DNA from: JAGQRJ01 sp041402045
GTDB lineage: Bacteria; Planctomycetota; J058
Direction of reading: 5' to 3'
Assembly (NCBI GenBank): GCA_041402045.1
Contig: JAWKSZ010000059.1
Coordinates: 1-53,942 of the forward strand
DNA length: 53,942 nt
Shown: positions 17,486 through 25,583 of the stretch, in pieces
How the letters are laid out: the number at the start of each line of letters is the position of its first letter
Numbering within the stretch: position 1 is the first letter of the stretch
Notes under the pieces: model-generated
The model's input: the letters and a program-made list of their open reading frames with translations, nothing else
Told to the model about the DNA's origin: nothing
Databases searched by the model: none
Translations under genes and position numbers: made by a program

Positions 17486-18670
17486 ATGGCCCGGCTCCTG
17501 ACGTCCCTGCTGCTGCTGGCGCTGTGCGCCTCCCCCCTCGTGGCCGAGGAGCTCGTCGAGGGCGAGCGCGACCTGGCCTCGGTCGCCAAGGGCGTCGAGC
17601 TGCTCCTGAGCATGGAGGAGGGCGAGGCCCAGGGCGAGTGGCCCTACGAGGGCGTCTACCGCGTGGGCGGGCAGATCCCGATCGGCTACCGCGTGGGCGG
17701 GACCGCGATCGTGAGCCTGGCCCTGCTCGAGGCGCCCGGCCTCGAGGCGGACACCCAGCGCCAGGAGGCCCTGACCCGGGCCGCGCGCTTCGTGGTCGGA
17801 GCGGTGAAGCACCCGCTCATGCAGCACAGCTTCAGCGCGACCTACGACGTGCGCGGCTGGGGCTTCGCCTACGGCGCGCAGTTCCTCGCGCGTCTGGTCA
17901 AGGCCGACCGCGTGCCCGCCGAGCTGCAGGAGACCCTGCCCGCGGCGATCGGGTTCTACGTGAAGGGGATCGCCGCCACCGAGATCCCGCGCTACGGCGG
18001 CTGGAACTACTCGCGGCGCTCGGGCTTCGACCGCCCCGGTCCGCAGTCGCCGTTCATGACCGGGAGCACGCTCCAGGCACTGTTCGAGGTCAAGGCCGCC
18101 GGGTTCGAGGTCGAGCCCGGCCTCGTGACCCGCGGGCTCAAGGCGCTGGAGTACTGCCGCGCCGAGAACGGCGCCTACGTCTACGCCGGGATCCCCAGCC
18201 GCGGGGACCCGGGTCTGATCCCGGGGGCCATGGGCCGCATGCTCGTGGCCGAGTCCACGCTGTGGCTGGCGGGCAAGGGCGACGAGCCCCGGCTCGAGGC
18301 GGCGCTGCAGGCGTTCTTCAACCACTGGGACGAGCTCGACAAGCGCCGCGCCCAGAACGGGACCCACGTCCAGCCCTACGGCGTGGCGCCCTACTACTTC
18401 TACTACGCCCACCGCTACGCGGCCCAGGCGATCGAGCTCCTGCCCGAGGCCAAGCGCGCCGCCTACCGCACCCAGCTGCGCGAGAAGCTCTACGGCGTGC
18501 AGCTCGAGGACGGCCGCTGGAACGACCGCGTGTTCCCCCGCACCGCCAACTTCGGCACCGCGTTCTCCGTGCTCGCGCTGCTCGAGCCCCAGGCCACCCG
18601 CCCGGCCACCTGGACCGTGGAGGAGCCGGCCGAGGAGCAGGAGGAGCCCGCCGCGGACGACGCGCGTTGA
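17486..18670 (+). CDS. Secreted alpha/alpha-toroid (terpene-cyclase/prenyltransferase-like fold) protein
   Basis: A 394-aa exported protein with repeated helical pairs typical of the alpha/alpha toroid of squalene cyclases, prenyltransferase beta subunits and complement-like proteins. Examples are YDVRGWGFAYGAQFLARL, YGGWNYSRR and FMTGSTLQALFEVKAAG. No DxDD cyclase motif was seen, so enzymatic cyclase activity is doubtful. ATG 17486 has GGAGG 5 nt upstream and starts the signal peptide (RLLTSLLLLALCASPLVAE); GTG 17465 is less likely. The C-terminus is a Glu/Ala tail. It lies between the propeller gene and its truncated copy, and its stop overlaps a TTG start (TTGA). Confidence 0.7.
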   Translation: MARLLTSLLLLALCASPLVAEELVEGERDLASVAKGVELLLSMEEGEAQGEWPYEGVYRVGGQIPIGYRVGGTAIVSLALLEAPGLEADTQRQEALTRAARFVVGAVKHPLMQHSFSATYDVRGWGFAYGAQFLARLVKADRVPAELQETLPAAIGFYVKGIAATEIPRYGGWNYSRRSGFDRPGPQSPFMTGSTLQALFEVKAAGFEVEPGLVTRGLKALEYCRAENGAYVYAGIPSRGDPGLIPGAMGRMLVAESTLWLAGKGDEPRLEAALQAFFNHWDELDKRRAQNGTHVQPYGVAPYYFYYAHRYAAQAIELLPEAKRAAYRTQLREKLYGVQLEDGRWNDRVFPRTANFGTAFSVLALLEPQATRPATWTVEEPAEEQEEPAADDAR

Positions 18671-18816
18671 GGGGGCGGCTGCTCCTCCTCGCGTTCAGCG
18701 CGTCGGCCCAGGAGCAGGTCCCCGAGGACGTGCTCCCGGTGGGCGTAGCCTTCCTCTCGATCAACGCCTCCCACGACGGCGCCGCGGAGCCTGGGCTCTA
18801 CTCGTCGTTGCGGTAG
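18667..18816 (+). pseudogene. 3'-truncated paralogue of the propeller gene at 16624
   Basis: The 49-codon frame from TTG 18667 (overlapping the previous stop as TTGA) encodes a short signal peptide, then LPVGVAFLSINASHDGAAEPGLY. The propeller at 16624 has LPAGVAFLSVDRKYAGQGEVGLY at the same place. Homology ends at GLY, exactly where the convergent pentapeptide gene's stop codon begins (18798-18800), and a stop follows at 18816. I read this as a tandem duplicate whose downstream part was removed by a rearrangement. It may still yield a short exported peptide. Confidence 0.65.
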
Positions 18817-20102
18817 ACCACGCAGCTCTTGTCGCCGAGCTCGAGCACGATCTTGGTCAGCCGCGGCTGGAGCTGGAGGATCAGACCCATGGCCTTGGCC
18901 AGGTCGCCGGTGGGCTCCGGGGCGGCCGGGTCGAAGGGCGCGATCGGGAGCTTGAGCGAGCCCGAGTCGTGGGGCAGCGCGTAGGCGCCCGACGCGCCCG
19001 CGGTCCCCGGGGCCAGGCGGTGGCCGCCGGAGGCGGGGCGTCGCGGGGGCCCAGGTCGGCGTCCGCTCGCCGGCGGCGGCCGGCGCGGGGGACGACCCCC
19101 GCGGGCGGGTCGACGCTGCGGGGGCGGCGGGGGTCGGCGGCGGCCGCCCTCGACGCGGCCGGCGTCGCTCACGGTGCCGAGCTCGCTGACGCGGCCGCCG
19201 TCGCTGACGCGGCCGCCGTCGCTCTGGCCCCAGGCTTGGCGGTTGCGCGGGACGAAGTCCAGGTCCTCCTCTTCGCCGGGGCGGAACTTGCGGGTGCCGA
19301 TCGGCGAGGCGCCGAAGTAGGGGCCGCCGCCGCCGGGCGGGCGCGGGCCGCCGGGGGCGGGCTCCTGGGTCAGGTTCTCGAGCTGCTCCTGGGCCTTGAG
19401 CACGGCGTCGAGGCCCTTGAACTTCTTGGTCGTGCGCGAGGTGATCGCGCGCAGCCCGACCTCGCGCTCGAAGGCCTCCTGGTCGAGGTCGTAGAACACA
19501 CCGGCGAGGTCGCTGGGCGCGACAGCGACCACGTCCAGGGCGCCGGTCTCGAAGTTCGCGTTCTTGACCTTGGCCTCGGAGAAGTTGCTCCCGGTGAGGT
19601 CGGCGCCGGTGAAGTTGCACTTCATGCAGCGCGCCTGGGAGAAGGAGGCGCGCTTGAGGTCCGTGCCCATGAACACCGCGCCGGTGAGCTTGGCCTCGGC
19701 GAAGTGCACACCCTCGAGGGCGCTCCCGCTGAAGTCCGCGCGAGAGCAGTCGCAGCCGTCGAGCTTGGCGTTGACGAGGTTGGCCTGGGTCAGGTTGGCG
19801 CGCTTGAGGGTCGAGCCGCGCAGGTCGATCCGCTCCATGTTCGCGCCCTCGAGGCTCGCCCACGAGAGGTCGACCTTGCCGAAGGCCGCGGCCTCGAGGT
19901 CCTCGCCGTCCCAGGTGATGCAGCGCAGGTCCCGGCCGCTGGGGACCTCGCTCACGTACATGAAGCCCTCGAGGATCTCGGCGACGCGTCGTCCCCCGCG
20001 CTCCTTGACGTCTTTGAGGACCTGCGCCTTGAGCTCCCGCCCGCGGGGGGTCTCCCAGCGGATCGCGAGGTCCTCCAAGCTCGCCCGAACGTCGTCCGGC
20101 AT
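18798..20102 (-). CDS. Pentapeptide-repeat protein with hexapeptide-repeat linker
   Basis: A 434-aa cytosolic protein with no signal. Residues 1-55 are helical. About 55-190 form a pentapeptide-repeat helix of A(D/N)LxG type (LRGSTLKRANLTQANLVNAKLDG, written as successive five-residue units) with Cys clusters CDCS and CMKC. A helical segment (about 200-240) leads to a Pro/Gly/Arg-rich low-complexity region containing the hexapeptide run GGRVSD-GGRVSE-LGTVSD-AGRV (about 293-316). A final 60-residue domain ends CVVYRNDE. The hexapeptide recurs in the divergent 847-aa protein. AGGTG precedes the ATG. Pentapeptide helices are usually binding scaffolds. Confidence 0.8.
   Translation of the reverse strand: MPDDVRASLEDLAIRWETPRGRELKAQVLKDVKERGGRRVAEILEGFMYVSEVPSGRDLRCITWDGEDLEAAAFGKVDLSWASLEGANMERIDLRGSTLKRANLTQANLVNAKLDGCDCSRADFSGSALEGVHFAEAKLTGAVFMGTDLKRASFSQARCMKCNFTGADLTGSNFSEAKVKNANFETGALDVVAVAPSDLAGVFYDLDQEAFEREVGLRAITSRTTKKFKGLDAVLKAQEQLENLTQEPAPGGPRPPGGGGPYFGASPIGTRKFRPGEEEDLDFVPRNRQAWGQSDGGRVSDGGRVSELGTVSDAGRVEGGRRRPPPPPQRRPARGGRPPRRPPPASGRRPGPPRRPASGGHRLAPGTAGASGAYALPHDSGSLKLPIAPFDPAAPEPTGDLAKAMGLILQLQPRLTKIVLELGDKSCVVYRNDE
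19185..19220. repeat. Two 18-bp tandem units encoding the hexapeptide GGRVSD/E
   Basis: The unit gctgacgcggccgccgtc occurs at 19185-19202 and again, identical, at 19203-19220. It lies inside the pentapeptide gene and encodes the hexapeptide on the minus strand. This points to recent unit duplication. Confidence 0.7.
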
Positions 20103-20399
20103 GCTCGCACCTAAATCCCTTGACCGTCTGCGCGTGGGTCACCCCAACGGGGGTGGCTCCACGGGATCGGCAAAAAAACTATAGGGGAATGAGCCTCGGC
20201 GTCGCAAGGGCGTCAAGAGGGCTGCTGGACTCTGGCCTGGCGGCCGCGGCTCCTCGCCGGACTGGCCAGAAACTCCCCGCTCTGCGAGGCTAACGACGTG
20301 CGCCGCCCTCCACTGAAGCTCGCCGCGGGGTCCCCGGGCGCCCGATCCTCGGGTGCTTCGTGGCTTCTGTCCCGCGATGGATCCGGGCTATAGTTCGGC
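20103..20399. promoter_or_regulatory. Divergent control region of the pentapeptide and 847-aa genes
   Basis: This 297-bp region has two copies of the octamer CTATAGTT in opposite orientations. On the minus strand its core TATAGT is 20183-20178, next to an A7 tract, about 75 nt before ATG 20102. On the plus strand TATAGT is 20389-20394, 5 nt before ATG 20400. The plus-strand gene has no Shine-Dalgarno and is probably leaderless. Shared -10 sequence suggests co-regulation. -35 boxes are not convincing. Nothing gene-like lies between. Confidence 0.5.
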
Positions 20400-22943
20400 A
20401 TGGCCCTTCGTCGTAACTCGAACAAGAGCGGGACTGGAAAGCGCGCCACCGGGAAGCGAGCGACGGGGGGCAAGGACCGCACGCTCCCGCCGAGCTACCC
20501 CAAGGGGGGGGGCAAGGACCGCACGCTCCCGCCGAACTACCCCAAGGGCGGCAAGCGCGCGACCGGCGGCAAGCGGACCACCGGGCGCCGGGCCAGCGCG
20601 ACCCAGACCCGGGAGCCCTCGGACGAGGACTCGCTGTTCGAGGAGCTCGAGGAGTCCGGGGAGGAGGCCGCCGCGTCGCAGGAGGCCTCGGGCGAGGCGG
20701 TCGTCAGCCGCGAGGGGCGCGCGCGGTTCACGCCTCCGGTGCCTTGGCTCCCCGAGCACGGCAAGCCGCTCCAGCTCGACGCCACCGATCGCGCGGTGCG
20801 TCAGATCGTGGGCGGGCTGCGCGAGGGCTGCGGACAGTGCCGCTACCGCCGGATCTGCGCCTTCGCCCCGGCCAAGCTCCAGATCGAGCTGCAGAGCAAG
20901 CCGCGCACGCGCCACCGCCACGCGCGCTTCCTCGGTCAGGGCCTGCAGAAGCTGTCGAAGGTCAAGGGCGACTGGATCAGCAGCCTGATCCGCATGCTCA
21001 CCGGCCGCGAGAAGGACGCCCTGCTCGCGGGCTGCCTGCTCTCGGAGGCGTGGCGCGACCGGCCGACCGATGCCCTGCGTCTCGCCGGCTACGCGCTGGA
21101 GGCCTGCGGCGTCGACGCGCTCAAGGAGGCGCTCAGCGCGCGCTCCTCGGTCAGCGAGGCCCCCCAGGAGGGCGGGATCGACCCGCGGCAACTGATCCAG
21201 CGCATGTTCCGCGGGCAGGTGCTGCGGATCCTCGCCTTCTCGCCCCACGAGAACGTGCTCAAGGACATGCAGGGCCTGCTCGTGCTCGACGCCGACGAGG
21301 AGGACCGCCTGTTCCAGTACGAGGCGGTGGCCGCGCTGGCGCTCTTGATCGGGCGGCGCATGAGCGGCACCGCCTGGATCAAGAGCCTCGAGCGCGACGC
21401 GCCGGGGCCCTTCCGCGCGACCTTCGCCACCCGCGACCCCGGCAACGGCGCGATCGACGTGTTCTTCCCCTACCGCCGGGGCAAGAAGCGCAGCTACCTC
21501 TACCTGCGCCGCGACCGCGACCTCAACGAGCGCCTGAGCAGCATCGACAAGGTCCGGATCGACTCGCTGCTCTACCGCGTGTTCCTCGTGTTCCGCACCG
21601 ACCCCATGAAGACCCACCGGATCTTCAAGGAGCTCTGCCGGCACCTGAACGTGCGCGCGGGGAAGTACAACGCGAACCACGTGCTCGCCGGCTTCGAGCG
21701 CCTCGAGCGCGACGACCTGCTCCTGCTCGGGATCTACGCCCCGGCCCTCGCGCGGGCCGTGGGCTACTACCTCGAGATCGAGGAGTTCCACGAGCTGGTC
21801 AAGTTCCTCTACTCGCTGCGCAGCGAATCCGGCCGCCGCGGCGAGGCCACGATCCCCGCCCACGAGAAGGTGTTCGAGCAGCGCCACGAGTGGGAGGAGC
21901 TGGTGTGGGACCTGAGCCCGGACCTGATCAAGGACGTGTTCTCGGTCCTGTTCCGGCTCAACGCCTCCTACAAGAAGCGGGTCTACACCAGCCCGACCTA
22001 CCTCAAGATCGGCGAGGTGGCCTACCTCCTGACCGCGCTCAGCGGCTGGAACGCCCGCGGGCTCGAGGTCGAGCTCAAGCAGCTCAGGAAGCCCCTGGCC
22101 TTCGTGGCCTATGGCCTGCAGCCGCCGGGGAAGTGGTCGCGGATCCGCGTGGGCAAGCTCGCCCGCGCCAAGGAGCGCGCCGAGCGCAAGAGCCGCGACG
22201 ACGTGGCCCGGGCCTGCGAGCAGGGCCAGCGCTACATGGCGCTCATGCACGGGACCCGCGACTTCGCCGAGCTGCAGCGCCTGGCCGGGGATCCGGACTG
22301 GGAGCCGCCCGAGCACGCGCCCTCGCGGGTCGGGCGCCTGAGCCAGGTCGACCCCGACGACTTCAGCGACTTCGAGGACTCCGAGGACGGGGCCGGGCTG
22401 GCCGACGTGGACCCCCACGTGAGCACCGACGGCGAGCTGTTCATCTTCGTCGCCGACGACGAGACCAACGAGGCCGGCGAGATCCTCGACAAGCACGGGC
22501 GCCCCAGCCAAATGGGCCGGGTGAGCGACATGGGCACCCTCAGCGACATGCAGCCCGTGGACGAGGACGCCCGGCGCAGCTCGCGCCGCCGGCGGGTGGT
22601 GAACCCCAACGAGGCCCCGCTCTCGGGCAGCGGGCTGATCGAGATCGACGACAGCCGCGAGGCCCCGCGGGGCAAGAGCGGGCGACGCGCGGTCAGCGAG
22701 GACGACCTGTTCGTCGACTCCCAGGGGGAGCTCGACGCGATCGACCGCGACTTCGGCGACGACGACCCCTTCGGCGCGCCCCCCCCGCGCCCCCGGCGCC
22801 CGGAGCGTCCGCGCGGGCTGAGCGAGTCCCTGAGCGACCTCGACGACCTGTTCGAGGACGCCCCCGAGCCCGAGAGCCGCGAGCAGAGCCCGTTCTCCGA
22901 CTCCGGCGAGCTCGACGACCTGGACGACTGGGACGACCTGTAG
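20400..22943 (+). CDS. Uncharacterised 847-aa MoxR-associated protein with disordered acidic tail
   Basis: Not a family I can name. Residues 1-60 are basic low complexity (GKRATG repeats and two copies of GGKDRTLPP-S/N-YPKG). About 75-105 is acidic. CGQCRYRRIC (C-x2-C-x5-C, near residue 142) may bind metal. About 150-620 is a helical, charged globular region (RTRHRHARFLGQGLQKL, HEWEELVWDLSPDLI). The tail from about 640 is acidic and disordered. It contains the hexapeptides GRPSQM-GRVSDM-GTLSDM (700-717), DDLF motifs (near 767 and 813, with a similar DSLF near 75), and three GEL motifs. There is no signal or membrane segment. The MoxR gene follows 73 nt later. Probably a scaffold or client of that ATPase (inference). 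Confidence 0.7.
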   Translation: MALRRNSNKSGTGKRATGKRATGGKDRTLPPSYPKGGGKDRTLPPNYPKGGKRATGGKRTTGRRASATQTREPSDEDSLFEELEESGEEAAASQEASGEAVVSREGRARFTPPVPWLPEHGKPLQLDATDRAVRQIVGGLREGCGQCRYRRICAFAPAKLQIELQSKPRTRHRHARFLGQGLQKLSKVKGDWISSLIRMLTGREKDALLAGCLLSEAWRDRPTDALRLAGYALEACGVDALKEALSARSSVSEAPQEGGIDPRQLIQRMFRGQVLRILAFSPHENVLKDMQGLLVLDADEEDRLFQYEAVAALALLIGRRMSGTAWIKSLERDAPGPFRATFATRDPGNGAIDVFFPYRRGKKRSYLYLRRDRDLNERLSSIDKVRIDSLLYRVFLVFRTDPMKTHRIFKELCRHLNVRAGKYNANHVLAGFERLERDDLLLLGIYAPALARAVGYYLEIEEFHELVKFLYSLRSESGRRGEATIPAHEKVFEQRHEWEELVWDLSPDLIKDVFSVLFRLNASYKKRVYTSPTYLKIGEVAYLLTALSGWNARGLEVELKQLRKPLAFVAYGLQPPGKWSRIRVGKLARAKERAERKSRDDVARACEQGQRYMALMHGTRDFAELQRLAGDPDWEPPEHAPSRVGRLSQVDPDDFSDFEDSEDGAGLADVDPHVSTDGELFIFVADDETNEAGEILDKHGRPSQMGRVSDMGTLSDMQPVDEDARRSSRRRRVVNPNEAPLSGSGLIEIDDSREAPRGKSGRRAVSEDDLFVDSQGELDAIDRDFGDDDPFGAPPPRPRRPERPRGLSESLSDLDDLFEDAPEPESREQSPFSDSGELDDLDDWDDL
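20471..20549 (+). repeat. 42-bp tandem repeat encoding KDRTLPP-S/N-YPKG
   Basis: Unit 1 begins at 20471 and unit 2 at 20513, differing mainly by S/N (gagctac versus gaactac). It lies in the basic N-terminal region of the 847-aa protein. Confidence 0.75.
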
Positions 22944-23016
22944 TCCGCAGGCCCTTACCCCGACCTCGCTGCGCCGGGTGGGTTACGATCCGGCCCGGCC
23001 CAGGGAGGGCCCGAGC

Positions 23017-24051
23017 ATGAGCAGCAGCGAACCGGTCGACGACCTCAGCTTCGAAGCGCTGCGCGGCGAAGTCGACGCGATCCGCGAACGGATCAACCAG
23101 CTCCGCCGCCGGCTGAGCCGGCTGTTCGTGGAGAAGCAGGAGCTGATCGACGTCATGTGCACCTGCACCGTGGCGCACGAGCCGCTCCTGATCGTGGGCA
23201 CCCCGGGCACCGCCAAGAGCGACCTGGTGAGCAAGTTCTGCGAGTCCCTGGGCCTCGAGGGCAACGACTACTTCGAGTACATGCTCACCAAGTTCACCGA
23301 GCCCTCGGAGCTGATCGGTCCGATCGACCTGGTCAAGCTCAAGGAGGGCTCGTACATCCGCAAGGTGCAGGGCAAGCTGCCGGTCGCCCGGATCGCGTTC
23401 CTGGACGAGATCTTCAAGTCCAACAGCGCGATCCTGAACACGCTGCTCACGATCATAAACGAGCGCAAGTTCTACCAGGACGGCCGACCCGTCCCGGTGA
23501 ACCTGAAGATGCTGTTCGCAGCCACGAACCAGGTCCCCGAGTTCGAGGAGCTGGCTGCGCTGCGCGACCGCTTCGCGCTCAAGGTCCAGAGCCTCCCGGT
23601 CAAGGACCAGCACATTGACGCCCTGCTCGAGAAGGGCGTGCAGAACGAGCTGAACAAGGCGCTCAACCGCCGGCCGTGGGCCAACCAGGCCAGCCTCGAC
23701 GACTTCCTCAAGCTGCGCCGCTACCTGCACCTGCTCATGGCCGGGGTCAGCGAGGGCAGCGCCGCGAGCGAGGACGAGTCCCGGGTCCAGCGCGACCGCG
23801 AGCGCTACTTCGACGACGGGCTGTTCGACCTGTTCAAGCGCGTGATCCGCACCCTCGAGCGCGAGAACCGGGTGGTCGTCTCCGACCGCAAGGTGATCAA
23901 GCTCTACCAGCTGATCCGCGCGCGGGCGCTCCTGTTCCACGGCGGCGAGGTGCGCCTCGAGGACCTGAGCCTCCTGCGCTACCTCGGCGACCGCAACGAA
24001 GACTTCGGCGCGATCCGCGAGAAGGTCGACGCCCTGCTGCGCCTGGGCTAG
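23017..24051 (+). CDS. MoxR-family AAA+ ATPase, RavA-like
   Basis: A 344-aa ATPase. Walker A is GTPGTAKS (Lys67), Walker B is AFLDEIF (Asp130-Glu131), sensor 1 is AATN (Asn171), and candidate Arg fingers are in ALRDRF (183/185). EPSELIGP, FLDEIFKSNSAILNTLL and NERKFYQDG follow the RavA branch of MoxR proteins. These work with a von Willebrand A-domain partner as chaperone-like remodelers (RavA-ViaA in E. coli). ATG 23017 has GGGAGG at good spacing, and a -10-like TACGAT (22984-22989) lies upstream, so it may also have its own promoter. An N-terminal helical segment (about 12-45) could be a coiled coil. The probable partner gene starts 8 nt after the stop. Confidence 0.88.
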   Translation: MSSSEPVDDLSFEALRGEVDAIRERINQLRRRLSRLFVEKQELIDVMCTCTVAHEPLLIVGTPGTAKSDLVSKFCESLGLEGNDYFEYMLTKFTEPSELIGPIDLVKLKEGSYIRKVQGKLPVARIAFLDEIFKSNSAILNTLLTIINERKFYQDGRPVPVNLKMLFAATNQVPEFEELAALRDRFALKVQSLPVKDQHIDALLEKGVQNELNKALNRRPWANQASLDDFLKLRRYLHLLMAGVSEGSAASEDESRVQRDRERYFDDGLFDLFKRVIRTLERENRVVVSDRKVIKLYQLIRARALLFHGGEVRLEDLSLLRYLGDRNEDFGAIREKVDALLRLG

Positions 24052-24059
24052 GCGCCCGC

Positions 24060-25583
24060 GTGCAGCAGCTGGAGCTGGACTCCGAGGGGCTCAGGGCCTA
24101 CGTCTACGGCTCGCTGCACCTGCGCGGCGGGGCCCACGAGGACCTGCACCACCGCGCCCTGCGCGCGCTGAACTGGTACCGCGACCTCGTGGTCCGGGCC
24201 GGCGGCAAGGGGCTCCTGTTCAGCTGGGTCTACGACGTGGGCCACCTCCTGCTGCAGGCGGAGCGCTTCCCCTTCCGCAGCCTGACCGAGCTGGACGCCT
24301 GGCCCGCCGCGGAGCGCGAGCTGCGCCTCGACTACGAGAACCGCCTGCTGAACACGCTCCTGCGCGACCCCGGGGTGCGCGCCGCGAGCGAGGCGGTGCG
24401 CCGCACGCCGAGCCGGGACGACCTGATCGCCCGGGCCTGCGAGCTGATCCTGCGCCCGCTGCTCAAGGCGGGCGGGCACCCCGAGCCTCCGGCCCTCGAC
24501 CCGGTGCTCCTGCGCGAGCTCAGCCCGCGGGACCGCCTGGACCCCGAGCTCGAGGCCGAGCACTACGACGAGCTGGCCGAGGGGACCGGCGTGCTCTTCG
24601 CCGCGCACCGCGCCTCCCTCGTGGCCTACTTCAGCCACCTCGGGCCTCAGGTGCTGCTGCCCGAGGACGTGACCGAGCTGCGGCACTTCAGCGCGTTCAA
24701 GCGCCGCGCGCAGCGCCTGGCCGCGCGGCGGATCGCCGCCTGCACCGCGCAGCTCCCGTCGATCGAGCCCCGGCGCTACGTGGTGGTCGAGGACCGCACC
24801 GCCGAGACCGAGCTCCCCGACTCGGGCTACTACCCTTCGGGTGGCTACAGCGAGCTCGCCAACCGCGGGGCGCTCGAGAACCTCGTGCCGACCGAGCTCG
24901 TGTACATGGGCGAGGACCCCTTCGGCAACGCGCCGGACCCCAAGGTCGACATGTTCACCTTGCGACACCTGGAGCACGAGACGCTGTTCTTCCAGCGCGA
25001 CAGCGGCCAGCTCATGCGCACCCGGCGCGTGGTGCACGTCGCGGTGTGCCCCGAGGACGGGCTGCGGCTGCAGCTGCGCTGGCACAAGGACCCGCTGGTG
25101 GTCCTGGTCTACGCCCTCGCCCTGCGCCTGATCGCCGACCTGACCGAGGTGTTCAGCAAGGACGCGATCTCGGTCGAGCTGCACCTGATCGCGCGCACCG
25201 TCGCCGGGCGCGAGCGGGCCCAGGAGGACCTGGCCCTGCTCGAGGTGCTCCTGCGCCACGAGATCGCCCTCGACCTGGCCGCGGTGCACCTGCACGAGGC
25301 CCTCGACCTGCGCGCGCTGGCCGAGCGCGGGCGCCGGGTCTACGGCGTCGCCGTCGGCAGCGAGGGGCACCGCCCCGCGGGCCTCGGCGAGGGGGAGCCC
25401 CCCGAGCTCGCGGACGGGCTGCGCCCGCCGCGGGTGCTGGTGTGGCGCCTGGGCGAGAGCGCGGAGGAGGACTCCGGGCTCGAGGGGGTGCGCACCCCGC
25501 TCCAGCAGCCGGGGACCTTGCTGCTCGAGCAGGCGCGGGACGCGCTCCTGACCCAGATCGCGGGCACCCGGAGCGTGCTGTGA
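24060..25583 (+). CDS. MoxR-partner protein with possible degenerate vWA domain
   Basis: A 507-aa soluble protein, not recognised by sequence. Position directly after a RavA-like ATPase is where a vWA (ViaA-like) partner is expected. Residues of about 324-385 fit the start of a vWA fold: a hydrophobic strand (VVHVAV), a loop, a long hydrophobic helix (LVVLVYALALRLIADLTEVF) and a second strand (SVELHLI). The metal-binding DxSxS (MIDAS) is replaced by CPEDG, so a classical metal site is absent. The N-terminal half is helical (HHRALRALNWYRDLV). GTG 24060 is the first sensible start after the ATPase stop, and the stop overlaps the patatin start (GTGA). The vWA call is inference. Confidence 0.6.
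   Translation: MQQLELDSEGLRAYVYGSLHLRGGAHEDLHHRALRALNWYRDLVVRAGGKGLLFSWVYDVGHLLLQAERFPFRSLTELDAWPAAERELRLDYENRLLNTLLRDPGVRAASEAVRRTPSRDDLIARACELILRPLLKAGGHPEPPALDPVLLRELSPRDRLDPELEAEHYDELAEGTGVLFAAHRASLVAYFSHLGPQVLLPEDVTELRHFSAFKRRAQRLAARRIAACTAQLPSIEPRRYVVVEDRTAETELPDSGYYPSGGYSELANRGALENLVPTELVYMGEDPFGNAPDPKVDMFTLRHLEHETLFFQRDSGQLMRTRRVVHVAVCPEDGLRLQLRWHKDPLVVLVYALALRLIADLTEVFSKDAISVELHLIARTVAGRERAQEDLALLEVLLRHEIALDLAAVHLHEALDLRALAERGRRVYGVAVGSEGHRPAGLGEGEPPELADGLRPPRVLVWRLGESAEEDSGLEGVRTPLQQPGTLLLEQARDALLTQIAGTRSVL

Noticed and set aside
17486..18670. Considered calling it a squalene-hopene cyclase
   Set aside because: No DxDD motif, few QW repeats, shorter than the family, and exported.
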